Below the pieces are notes generated by a model. It saw only the letters and a program-made list of their open reading frames with translations. It did no database searches and was not told where the DNA came from. A DNA stretch of 64,000 bases from Agapanthus africanus (taxonomy: Eukaryota; Streptophyta; Magnoliopsida; Asparagales; Amaryllidaceae): the NCBI GenBank assembly GCA_030015575.1, contig CM057339.1, forward strand, positions 701,356,761-701,420,760. Direction: 5' to 3'. Position numbers and translations under genes: made by a program. Positions 24,701 to 34,894 of this stretch are shown one piece after another. Positions within the stretch are counted from its first letter, which is position 1, and each line of letters opens with the position of its first letter.

Positions 24701-25104
24701 TTGTTCAGAATCAATGTATTCTGTTAATACAGGGTGATAGTGACCAACAGACTTGGCTGCAACACTTGCACCGTTTTCTGTCTCATGAAACTTATCACCC
24801 GTTCTTAGTTCTTTACCTATCTGTAGCCCATGTAACAGATTACATATACGGGATCCTGATCCGGTATCTCATACCCAGGACGTAAAGGATACTGAGAAAC
24901 AGTTCTGTGTAATGAACACACCCGAAGATGATGCATCAACATGCACTTTCTTCGTTTGGGCGGCACAGGAAATCTGGTATTCCCCAATTTCCTGCTCTGT
25001 CTTATAACAATTATAAGTTGGAGCGGGAACAACGTTCCCCAGCTCAGTATAACAAGTGGGTTCGGCCAATATATCCGTTTTATTATCTTGATTAAGGCGT
25101 GATA
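24701..25104 (-). pseudogene. gag-pro: Copia-A truncated gag and protease remnant
   Basis: Same short gag as Copia-B. The start codon position (about 25102-25104) reads ATA instead of ATG. The equivalent of the DTGSG protease core is altered (frames around 24870-24890). This shared deletion shows that both elements derive from a gag-deleted ancestor. Confidence 0.7.
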
Positions 25105-25548
25105 TGGTCGCTATCTTGAGAGAGAGAGAAGAAAACACTCAGCGTATGCTCTTGCAAGATTAGATTGGTTATCTAATATATCTAATCAGGATGTCTCCCA
25201 CTGTTTTAATCAAATCTTCCTTCAAACCCTAAAAGGAAAGACTAGCCGGGATTAATTACACGCTACAAGTTCGCCAATCTTTCAGCCAGGCCAGTGTCGG
25301 TACTTTGAGGGAGGTCCCCCGTGCTTTCGCACGAACCTAATTAAAGTAAACCTCGTTTTCCCAGAGGCGTAACCCCGTTAACACCTTTCTAGACACCTAC
25401 TTGATCGGCTAATTGTAATGTGTAAAACTCTCCCAGGAGTAACTCTTACTCGCAGCGGGTATCGGGATCCAACTATCTCATAGAAGGTATGCAATCTCAT
25501 TGCAAATTTCAACACTTGAAATTCCCAATAATATTTTGCCCCAAGCGT

Positions 25549-25765
25549 CCTATGACCTTGACAGAGGTCAACAAACCATAGGCTGCTAGTCAAGTTCAAC
25601 CCGTCATTTCCTGATTGAAGTAAACCCACCCGCACGACCCTTGACAGAGGTCAACAAGGTCGCACGACTACCCTAAATCAATCACATCATATGCTTATAC
25701 AGATAAGCACTAATCAGCTACTGCACACTACGCCTTGACAGAGGTCAACAAACGCAGCACGAATA
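25549..25765 (-). other. Three-hairpin leader cluster, Copia-A
   Basis: Three copies (sense strand) of TTGTTGACCTCTGTCAAGG or close forms: inner stem TTGAC/GTCAA, loop CTCT. Outer stems: CCTATG/CATAGG; GTGCGACC/GGTCGTGC with two G-U pairs on the sense strand; and GCTGCG/CGTAGT with G-U pairs. The loop differs from Copia-B but is uniform within the element. Confidence 0.75.
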
Positions 25766-25894
25766 CTAATTATTTCTTATCTGAAATGACGGAGGGCTAC
25801 GACAGGTTTTTAAGAAAACCCTTTGCGTAATGAACTTGATATCGTTGTAGAATCGAGTGATTTTAAATGGAGTGTTTTTGAGGCTTTTCTAGTT

Positions 25895-26072
25895 TTGCTA
25901 AAGGGGTCACTCCCGGTGAAGGGATCGTCGGCCCTTTCCTCATCGAATAAGGTGCATGATATATCATATATATCACTATGCAAAGCAAGAACTATAAAAG
26001 CAATCAAAAGACAAACCGAGTTTGTAGCATCTGCCAGTTATTGCTAAAGGAGTCACTCCCGGTGAAGGGATC
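25895..26072 (-). repeat. Duplicated leader module, Copia-A
   Basis: Two copies 146 bp apart (25895 and 26041) of GGTCACTCCCGGTGAAGG or GAGTCACTCCCGGTGAAG, followed by a CGGYCCTTTCC/ATCGAATAAGG tail. Same block as in Copia-B and Copia-C. Confidence 0.8.
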
Positions 26073-27923
26073 TCGGTCCTTTCCTTATCGAATAAGGTGC
26101 TGGATGTTCTACAAGGAACACCGCTATGCAAAGCAAGAACTAGAGCTACCAGTTTTTAATTTAAACAAGTTTCTACAACATCTTAGGTTTCTTTTATTTC
26201 ATTAATCTCATTAATGAAGTCCCATTTTATTATGCTTCACAAGCATCACAGTTGAAACGAAATCTGCAATATAACATATATCTCATATATATAATATAAA
26301 CATTCGTCTCAGGCACTAATATGATCTCATCACAGAACAATGCAGCAGAAGAACATATATGAAATATTGGATATACTAGGACGTCCGTATTTTCAATACG
26401 AGCCTGTATAAAACACGGATTCCACGGTCGCGATGAATAGCCAAACCCACATCCCTAGACCCCTACGAGAGCGGCAAGTAACACTGCCAATTCTAGGGTT
26501 AGGAGACCCGGTCTCGACTCCTCGAGATGGTCTCCCACTGGACCCTAGAACCCGGTTACTTGTGCTTCCCGCCTTGGGTCTACCTAATGCGGAAAAGTAA
26601 ATAATATACAACGGTGACATCTTCCGCTACCTGGAAGTGCCCCAATAAAAGAATATTACATACAAATGAAGTTTACATGAATGAAAAAGAAAATCTCTCA
26701 TCTCACATAGAACCCCCGGCTATTCAAAAGCGACGATCCAATACAACATATCACAGCAACACAAAATATCACATATCATCAACGTAAGCAAGTATGCGTA
26801 TCCCGATTGTCGTTGATGTATAGCAACGAAGCCGGCGATACACCACATACTACGCTTACGGTCACAGAAAAGAAAGTGTAAAACTACAACAGTTGGAATC
26901 CGCAACCTCCTTAGATATCGCATGCCAAACCAAATGAATTCCTTAGACATCACATGCCTAACAATTATAAACCCCGCATTTCAGTCTCATTATCGAAAAC
27001 TCTTTTCAATATCAAGTCGGGCAATTCAACAAGATTCCCGACGTCCTGATCGAATGCTCGTCGCAAACTTTAGTAGACGGCCGCACCCCTGGATGCCGCC
27101 GACGAAGTGCACTAAGGCGGAACACCGCTGCCGCGAGCACCCGAACGGATGCTTTCGGCGACGGGGTTCTCCTACAGTCACTTGGTCGGGGCTAAGAGGT
27201 GTAGCTGTTTATTAAGTTTTCCCGGCGAGTATCCGCGTACGCTACATGATTGCGACGGACTTTTGATCACATCAAAATTCCGTGGCAACCGATCATCTGA
27301 GACTAAACTGCTATGTTTATAATATTCAAATTAGTTATCTCATAACTACCTGTGGATTCCAAATATTGTATCACATTCCAGATAAATAGACAAAGTTAAA
27401 CTTTCCGATCGAATCATCAAACACCCAAGATTTCCCTAATATATCTCAACACTTGAAATCAGTTTAAAAACATCCATCACATGCCACAGTACCAATGGTC
27501 CAGCCGTAGAAGGGTCAAGCCAACGCCTCACATGTGGCACGCCGTACTGCCCCAAACCCTAAGGTTCAAAAGGCAGTTCAAGACGGTCACATAATCGAGT
27601 TAAGGTTTGTTGTCTTCTAGAGGGTCCACCGCGTTACTTGCACGACTTAGAACGTTCTTAAACACGAGGAAAAATCCAACTTTTGAAAAATTTTCCGACA
27701 GGGGAAAAAGTGAGTTATTGATATCCGTTCGAACTTTTTAACAGTTTCTAAAAATTATCCGGAAAACACATAGACAAAATCTGATAATCCGATCGAATCA
27801 TCGAATCCCCAAAATAACCCCAGAAAATTCAACTCTTGAATAAATATTAAAAATTCCCATAAAACTCAGCACTGTGAAAGAGGAATTACTGTGCAAATAT
27901 GGAGGGCTGACGTCATCATATGG

Positions 27924-27970
27924 CCGCGGAACCGCCGCATAAGGCATGCTTATACCGCGGTTCCGCCGCA
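27924..27970 (-). other. GC-rich hairpin near the primer site, Copia-A
   Basis: Arms GCGGAACCGC and GCGGTTCCGC with an inner stem ATAAG/CTTAT. It is next to TGACGTCA, as in Copia-B. About 190 bp from the primer site. Confidence 0.75.
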
Positions 27971-28153
27971 CTTTAGATGAGTTAGCCCCTCGAATTTCAC
28001 AGTAATTCATCTAAGACCCTGCTGAATTTTTTAGCAATTTTTAATCTGGAAAAAACCCAGTTTTTGAAAAAAGTCCAGAGAGCATTTTGGAAATGGGATT
28101 TCGGTTCAATCGGACTTCAAACTCCGTCTACGCATCGCCTAAAACTCTAGCTT

Positions 28154-28166
28154 GGCTCTGATACCA
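28154..28166 (-). promoter_or_regulatory. Primer binding site of Copia-A
   Basis: The minus strand reads TGGTATCAGAGCC one base from the LTR, complementary to initiator Met-tRNA. Confidence 0.92.
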
Positions 28167-28167
28167 C

Positions 28168-30339
28168 TGTAGGGTTGCTAAGCATGCGCACAAGGGTCTA
28201 CGAGGCATCAACCATGCCCGATTAAAATTTTAGCCGTGCCGAACAACCCGAATACGGATCTTTAAACTGGAGATTAGGCGAAAACTAACATGTTAACAAC
28301 TTTAACACTAAGTGAGTGGGATTACAACCTTTGTAGATCCGGTCCTTCACTTCATATGCTCCGTGTTGTGGTCCCTTCGCTGCGATCATCATGCTCCGGA
28401 CTCTCGAGAGGCTCCACGAAGAGAAAGATGCAGTCTTTGCTTCCGATCTTCGATACTAAGATGATCTACCTTGAAGTTTCGTTAACACAAGCTAACACTC
28501 ATGAAATGATGTGAACACCCTCATCTAAATGGCAAGGGAAGATGAGGATGATGAAGTAGGATTTTTGCTCTCTTTATTTATCTTTTTCTCACATATTTTC
28601 ATCACAAAATATCAAAGCAAGAAAGCTTTTTGAGCAAGGAAGAAGAAGGAAGAAGATGAACAATATCATTTGTGATGAATAATAAAATGTTATCATAATC
28701 ATTTATGCAACCATGGTTGTAGTAACCATTGTAGAGAGTTTACTAGGGTTAGGGTTTGGGTTGGGTTAAAGGTTGAGTCACAAAGAAATATCTATCATAA
28801 TATCTTAACAAAGACAAAGTAAAACCATCTAGAAACATCTAGAAATCATTAACCCAAATCAAACCCTAATCTTGTTTAAACTCCTCTAAACTTGTTGCAT
28901 TAATAATTATAACATGTTACAATATTATATATCACATATACAATATTTATCGTAACAAAATAAAATAATACATTTAACATATATCGCATATATATCAATG
29001 TATTACCCGAGTAAGAAAAAGAATCTTTTAGTGAGCTAATATTAGTTAATGTATTTTAATATATCATATATATTAGTATACATTAAATTATCGAATCAAC
29101 ACTTGATCCGACAATCCGGCTATATCGCATATAACCGACTAATATTTATCCGTACCGATTCATCGAATCAACACTTGATCCGATGACCCGGCTGATATCA
29201 AATATCGCGAGAATAGAATACGGTATCTCATATCGCATTATCCTCGGTCCCGCACATATCACATATGTGCTCCTACTCCGTTTTGCCTGAGCCAAGAAAG
29301 CTCTGTGTAGGACTCTAAAGAATCGTAGGCGATGATCATATCAAACACTCACAAGCTGCAAGCGGTCAGCTAAACGTAATAGCTACCCATGTATTGAGCG
29401 CTCAGAAGATCAACAAGCAAGCCAGTACATTCTCCTATGAATCCAAACAGTAACACTTCCGTACAGTCCGGTCTCGTCGTCTGATATGTTGCATATCTCG
29501 CCTAGGGGTGGTAAACGTCAGACCCCAGTAGCTCGATAAGTCGTGTCGATATGAGGTCTATAACAGTTCGAGAAACTACTGATATCACTTACCAGTAAAT
29601 CTCAGCAACCCTGTCCAGGGATTTCCGGTTATAGCCAATCGAACACAGCACAACATCAACTCCCTATACCGGGAGAGACGAATCCCTTCCTATCGCTCAT
29701 TGCCTCCATGTGATTCGGGACTGTACCCAAAAGCCACCTTTTTGCACGCCCTCTTGGACGTGGTATGATGGAAATCAAAGCACAGTGGGAATCACACAAG
29801 ACTCTATGACGATCTCGGGTCAACAGACTACTCTGTACCAGTGTCACCGGAGAACTGCCATCTGACGTGAGGTATAATACCATCTGGGAGTTCTCGGCGA
29901 GTCCGTCCAGTGTACCCAGTCTCCACTGAGCACCCGTACACCATCCTTGATGTCAAACACCGATGGCTATGGGATCATCCATCGCCCATCATATGGGTCG
30001 CCCATCATATGGGTCAAGATGCGTATACGCTAGTCTACTCTGGTGTATCGATGCCCTGTCTCGATACACCCTCGACTAGGAACAGTTATAGGATGTACTC
30101 GTTGACTACCGTGGCCCCACTAGTATGATCTCATCATAGTCCCAGTAGTCGAGTACACATCCTAAGGGCTTTATCAACATGTAACATAGAGACAATCTGA
30201 GTACATGTTAAGATAAAGTACAACCAGATAGCATACTATCATGTCGAGCAAGAAAGTCCTCCCTATATATGTCCAAGCATCCATTACAATATACATCGTA
30301 TGTACAGTAATGGCCTCTAGGGCATACATATAACTAACA
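28168..30339 (-). repeat. 5' LTR of Copia-A
   Basis: The plus strand starts TGTAGGGTTGCTAAGC and ends ACTAACA, followed by cctat. Near-identical to 9908-12077 apart from point changes and two small indels. Confidence 0.92.
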
Positions 30340-31290
30340 CCTATGCATTCCTACCGTAGGAGCTTCTTCGATGCACTGCTCGCACTTCGACCATAAATTC
30401 CGCCATCGTATCGCGTACTGCACCCATGTTTCGCCTGGCTTCACTCTGGTGTTAATTATTGCTGTAATTGGGGTGCGTTCGCTAGCGCTTGCGAAACGCT
30501 AGGTGAACAATAATTCCATCCCTATAAAAGTTTTAATGCAGTCGTTGGGAAGCTCTGAGTACCATTCGAGTGCCGTCTCCGCCAAGCTGCCGACGAATTG
30601 GCGAAGCAGTAGCTTATCATCCCCTCCAGTATTGCCGCAGAGAGCCCTGAACTGGGCGACATGTTGATGGGGATTGCATGTCCCCTTGTACATATGGAAT
30701 TTAGGAATTGTGTATCCTGACGGGTACTTTATTTGATCGTACCAACCCGGAAAGGGCCATCCAGTTCTGACGACCTGGCCAGCCGCTTCATTCGCTTGAT
30801 TAGCTCGTATTTGTTGAGCTATATAATCATCGAGCGTGGCTTTGGAGATGTCTCCTCCTTGGCAGCTGACAGAGCCTGCAGAGGATTTGATGTCTCTCCT
30901 CTATCATCTTCAATTATTACAGGAGGATCTTCGGCTGGAGGGTCCAGCTGGATCATCAGGCCCACCATATCTTGGAATAGAAGGGCCATTTGTTTTATGT
31001 TGGCAGCTTGTTCCGCGGCCTCTTTGTCCTTTTTCTAAAGCATTCTCCGAAGGAATTCGGCATCAGTTTCCTGCTCATGACGCTGTTCTGAGGACGTCTC
31101 TGGACTTGCTTTTGGTCCTGTGAGTGCGGCCATGGCTGTTAGCATCTCTTAGAGCTTTTGTTGTTGTTGCTCCTGAGCCTTAGTCACTGATCGCATAAGC
31201 GGTCGATGACCTGTGGGCTATCATCTTTTTCAGATTCCATATAAACGGTATGCACCACCATGCCCCCAGACTTAGGGCGTTTAGGCTCAG
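30340..31290 (-). pseudogene. gag: gypsy-1 gag capsid fragment
   Basis: The minus strand encodes YKGTCNPHQHVAQFRALCGN and LLRQFVGSLAETALEWYSEL, the retrotransposon Gag capsid domain, then stops after KTFIGMELLFT. This gag retains the Trp codon in ALEWYSEL that is a stop in gypsy-2. The upstream Gln-rich linker and a degenerate gag N-terminal part follow to 31290, where Copia-C begins. It continues the gag of 9629-9907. Confidence 0.85.
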
Positions 31291-32150
31291 TGTAAATCTA
31301 CGGTAGCGCCCCGACTGTCAATCCGAGGCCAAATGCGGAAACAAAAACTTTTTTGGAAACCGGCGCTATCGTAGTCTTTCACCCAGATCGAACCATTAAC
31401 GCTAAACTAGCAAACTATAAAGAAGTGAGAGTGGCTATATCGATTGATTCGTGTCCTTTGATCTTTGTCCACCATCCCAAACTTCTCGCGGCATCTCCGA
31501 TCTCCGGTCTCCTCGTCGGAAGGGCACAACATCAATGAGTCTGTTTACGGGCTCCCGCTTCATCCGAAGAAACTAGCCGATGTGTCCAAGGTGATGTAGA
31601 GAATGTGTGTGATAACTTTGTCTCAAGCATCCATTAATTCTCAACGCATGAGAGTGTATGGATGGAGGTTGAAGTGGATGCCATTAATGGAGATAGTGAG
31701 CTCAAGAAAGAAGAGGAAAAAGAAGAGCTTCCTTTTTCTTTTATGTTGGAATGATAATGAGAGTGAGATGGAAATTATCAACACAAGAGCAACCTCAAGC
31801 CCTATGGTTTCCCGCTCTCTCTCTCCTCTTATCATTTCAACACTTAAATCAATCCAAAATGTGGCATATGAACAAATAAAGAGACCATGAGTCATCACTT
31901 GTGCATGTGTCACAATTAATGCTCTTAATCATGACTTTGAGCTCACAATTTCCATTTTCAAACATTAATCCAAATGTTTGCAACAATAAAAAGAGAATGG
32001 CATCTACTAAAGTAAACTCATGACGGATCACAAGGATACCCCTCACCTGTATATACATACCTACATCCGCATTCCGACTAAATGCGAATGCAATAGACTA
32101 AAGTAATCCAACAAATCTAATATTAGGATCCGGCTTAAACCAAAGCCCAC
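31291..32150 (-). repeat. Copia-C 3' LTR, R/U5-side part
   Basis: Aligns with 63408-64000 with a few percent difference and one indel. A 13-base inverted pair CTACGGTAGCGCC (31298-31310) and GGCGCTATCGTAG (31362-31374) sits at the edge. It ends in cccac (32146-32150), the target duplication of gypsy-2. Confidence 0.85.
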
Positions 32151-32893
32151 TGTTCCCCTCCGAACGGCGGCCCGGACTTCGCGTCCGTTGCCCGAGGTTC
32201 GGGGCAGATGCTATTTGGTTTTATCCGTCTATCTCTCCAAAGATGCCAAGTTGATTTATGGCACCATGTATCAGAGGTTTAGACGAATGCGGCCGATGTA
32301 GCAGACTTCGTCAGATTCCCCCTCAGGGTGAGGGGTTTTTGATTGTGGGGACGCTCTTCCCTGCAGGTGCAAGCCCCTGCAGTTAATTACGCTACCGCAT
32401 CGCGGTAACAACTTTCTCCTTCTCCAGAATTTCACTTCGTGTCGTGTGTGTTTGTTTTGTTTATGGTTGCCCGTGGATTGTATACGGAGACTGAGTAATG
32501 CCGTCGCCCGTAGGACGTGGATTAGTCCAAATCCGTGTTTACTTAGATTTGGGTTTGGTATTTTAGTTTAAGGATACATTAGTCGCGTTGCGGCTAAGAT
32601 CAACTTAAACGTTCGTCAAGGATACGCTAGTCCTGTTTTGGACTAAGATCGACTCGACGTAGTGATTAATTTAATGTATGGCCATCGGGACTCGTCACCT
32701 CTCTGACGTCGTTGAAGGATTACAACGACATGTATCAGAGGAGCTCGGAGATGTACCCTCGAACCAGAGTTCATTGGGAGTTTTATAATCCATTTGAATG
32801 TTTAAGGATACGTTAGCCGTATTTGGGGCTAAGATCAACTTAAACGGGACCGTTTAGATCCGGCAAAAGAGCGTTTGGAGGCTCTATTGTTCC

Positions 32894-33215
32894 AGTTTAA
32901 GGACGTGGTGGTCCATCGCCAGTTTAAGGACGTGGTGGTCCATCGCCAGTTTAGGGACATGGTGGTCCATTATTAGTTTAAGGACATCTCGGTCCGATAT
33001 TAGTTTAGGGACGTTTCGGTCCAATATTAGTTTAATGGACGTTTCGGTCCGATATTAGTTTAGGGACGTTTCGGTCCGATATTAGTTTAGGGACGTCTCG
33101 GTCCGATATTAGTTTAAGGACGTTTCAGTCCAATATTAGTTTAGGGACATTTCGGTCCGATATTAGTTTAGGGACGTTTCGGTCCACGAGTTTAAGGACC
33201 CCGCAGTCCATATGA
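32894..33215. repeat. 27-bp tandem array in gypsy-2 3' LTR
   Basis: About 12 units. The first three are AGTTTAAGGACGTGGTGG-type, the rest AGTTTAGGGACGTTTCGG-type. Every unit keeps GGAC...GTCC arms around a variable centre. Same array at 53782-54100 in the other LTR. There are no unique spacers, so it is not CRISPR-like. Confidence 0.9.
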
Positions 33216-34089
33216 GTGTGTGGTCGTTGGGACTCGTCACCTTTTTGACGTCGTTGAGGGATTACAACGATGGATGTCAAAGGAGTTCGGAGATGTACCC
33301 TCGAACCAGACGTAAATCGATTTAGGAGAGACATTTTGCTTAATCAATTTAATTTAAGGACTTATGGCCACGATAGGGCTAAGTCCAGTTGAAATGTTCA
33401 ACATTTTATTTGCTTTTGCATTGCATTTCTTTTTTTTATTTTTATTTGGGCCTTGCCCAGAAAGGATGCAGAGCATCAATTTGTTTTGGGCTCTGCCCTT
33501 TTAGGAATGATGCAAGGCATCAATTTTATTTGGGCTCTGCCCTTTATAAATGATGCAGAGCATCAATTTGATTTGGGCCCAGCTCTTTTATTACTTTGCA
33601 ATTTATTTTGGCCTGCTAGGTCTTTTTTGATTTGGGCCTGGCCCTTTATGAAATGCATTGCATTTGTGCAGAGCACCAAGAATCTTTTAGATTCAAGAAA
33701 AGAAGTGCAGAGCACTTTTCTGATTTCTTGGTCTAAATTTAGATCAAAGAAAAGAAAAGAAAGAAATCTTTTCTTTCTTTCTGTTTCAGAGAACCAGAGG
33801 TTCATAGCAAGTGCAAGGCACTATTTTTATTATTTTTATTTATTTATTTATCTGAGAACCAGAGGTTCATGGCAAGTGCAAGGCACTATTTTTATTATTT
33901 TTATTTATTTGTTTATCTATTGAAGATCACTGATCTTGTTTTCTAGATCAATGATCTACTCTTTAAGAGAATTTTCTCAAAGGTTTTTACCTTTCTTTTT
34001 GTGTTCTTCAGAAATTCTCAAGAGTTCTCTCCTTTTTTTTATCCAATTGTCTATGTAATTGTCTATATGTTTGAAATGGGGTCTAGGGT

Positions 34090-34099
34090 CCTTTTTATA
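34090..34099 (-). promoter_or_regulatory. TATA box in gypsy-2 3' LTR
   Basis: The minus strand reads TATAAAAAGG. It lies about 660 bp from the U3 start and about 180 bp downstream of the G-box array. Confidence 0.65.
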
Positions 34100-34281
34100 G
34101 TGCTCAAAGATCAGTTAAATTTGTTAAAAAGATCTTTTCTGAGTGATTCGGGGAATTTTCCCCACCGTTGGATCTTTGATCCAAAGGCCCCTGTTTTACA
34201 GAAGAAATCTTCTTGTTTTAACAAGAACAGAAAAGATTTCTTTAAATCTTCATTCTGTTGTTGCGCAACTCACCAGCGCGT

Positions 34282-34600
34282 GACACGTGTCGCGCAGTAA
34301 GGCGCTTGCGCAGCTGAGCTTGCGCAGCTGCGCAGACACGTGTCGCGCAGCGGTGCGCTTGCGCAGTTGTGCTTGCGCAACCGCGCAGACACGTGTCGCG
34401 CAGCGGTGCGCTTGCTCAGTTGTGCTTGCGCAACCGCGCAGACACGTGTCGCGCTGCGGTGCGCTTGCGCAGTTGTGCTTGCGCAACCGCGCAAACACGT
34501 GGCACGCTGTTATGCACTTGCGCAACAGCGTTTGCGCAACTGCGCACACACGTGTCGCGCAGCGGTGCGGTTGCGCAGTTGATCGTTGTTTTTGCTTTTT
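34282..34600. repeat. 53-bp G-box array in gypsy-2 3' LTR
   Basis: Six units with starts 53 bp apart (34282, 34335, 34388, 34441, 34494, 34547), each containing a CACGTG core and TGCGCA words. The right LTR has five units. CACGTG is the plant G-box. Apparent Ala/Arg/Cys-rich reading frames here are artefacts of the repeat. Confidence 0.9.
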
Positions 34601-34761
34601 AAAGAGCCTTGCTCTGATTGGACGCACTGCCTTGGGCGTTGTGCTGCCGAGTCAACTTCTGACACGTGGCAAATTGCGCACTGCGCACGGGATCTGAAGC
34701 GTTGCTTCAAAATTTTGAATTTTCAAAATTCAAACAGTGCCTTGCTCTGATTGGGGGAACA

Positions 34762-34775
34762 AATGCCCCCCCACC
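34762..34775 (-). promoter_or_regulatory. Polypurine tract of gypsy-2
   Basis: The minus strand reads GGTGGGGGGGCATT directly before the LTR start TGTTCCCC. It identifies the left LTR as the 3' LTR. Confidence 0.8.
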
Positions 34776-34783
34776 GTTGCGCT

Positions 34784-34874
34784 CACGTGGCGCGCACGTG
34801 AGTGCAGCGGTGGCAAGATCCCGACCATTGGATCATGGGGGTCAGTTGAAGAGACGCAGGCGTCTATAAATAGG
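34784..34874 (+). promoter_or_regulatory. Promoter of the antisense PMD gene
   Basis: Two G-boxes in CACGTGGCGCGCACGTG (about 34784-34800) are followed by a strong TATA box, CTATAAATAGG (34864-34874). It lies inside the element, just past the polypurine tract, so it exists once per element and points away from the LTR. A transcript start near 34900 is expected. Confidence 0.7.
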
Positions 34875-34894
34875 ACCCTTGGTCCTTAGAATTT

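Larger units (their letters stand above)
25105..28153 (-). other. Untranslated leader of Copia-A
   Basis: Homologous to the Copia-B leader on the opposite strand. Contains the GNRA-type hairpin (25320-25333), the three-hairpin cluster (25549-25765), the duplicated module (25895 and 26041) and the GC hairpin (27924-27970). No coding sequence recognised. Confidence 0.8.
9908..30339 (-). mobile_element. Copia-A: Angela-like Ty1/copia element, minus strand, carrying Copia-B
   Basis: Two LTRs of about 2.17 kb (9908-12077 and 28168-30339), TG...CA ends (plus-strand TGTAGGG...ACTAACA), an initiator-Met primer site beside the right LTR and a polypurine tract beside the left LTR. The five bases outside are cctac and cctat, a target duplication with one change. 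Without Copia-B the element would be about 10.2 kb. The LTR start (minus: TGTTAGTTATATGTATGCCC) resembles Angela/BARE LTRs. Coding frames are broken throughout. Confidence 0.9.
4384..31290 (-). mobile_element. gypsy-1: decayed TAT-lineage element, interrupted host of the nest
   Basis: The visible parts are 4384-9907 and 30340-31290; the space between is Copia-A. The gag sequence 30340-31290 continues that of 9629-9907 exactly where Copia-A splits it, and the whole is collinear with gypsy-2 (45500-51920). The left side stops at the Athila-like insertion within the first RNase H, so the second RNase H and integrase lie outside the window. The right side is cut by Copia-C. Many stops and frameshifts are present. 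It is the same family as gypsy-2 and the oldest layer here. Confidence 0.85.
32151..34761 (-). repeat. 3' LTR of gypsy-2
   Basis: Read on the minus strand: start, a 53-bp G-box array (six units), TATA box, then a long transcribed part with AT-rich and GCAGAGC/GGGCTCTGCCC repeats (33450-33920) and a 27-bp array (32894-33215), ending CGGAGGGGAACA. Nearly identical to 53039-55599. Confidence 0.92.

Noticed and set aside
31291-32150. Solo LTR with a deletion of 1.1 kb of gag
   Set aside because: First considered because gypsy-2 sequence begins straight after it. The cccac duplications and the matching U3 half at 55605-56761 show a split LTR instead.
32894-33215. Possible CRISPR array
   Set aside because: Units are directly adjacent with no unique spacers, there are no cas genes, and the context is a plant LTR.
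33453-33923. 156-residue open frame in the LTR (also at 54341)
   Set aside because: Low-complexity, Phe/Leu/Tyr-rich translation of AT-rich LTR repeats, antisense to the element. No homology I recognise, and the frame is shorter in the other LTR.
34250-34697. Overlapping Ala/Arg/Cys-rich open frames on both strands in the LTR
   Set aside because: They are by-products of the 53-bp G-box array, whose 53-base period rotates through the frames. No start context or family match; the same happens at 55133-55548.
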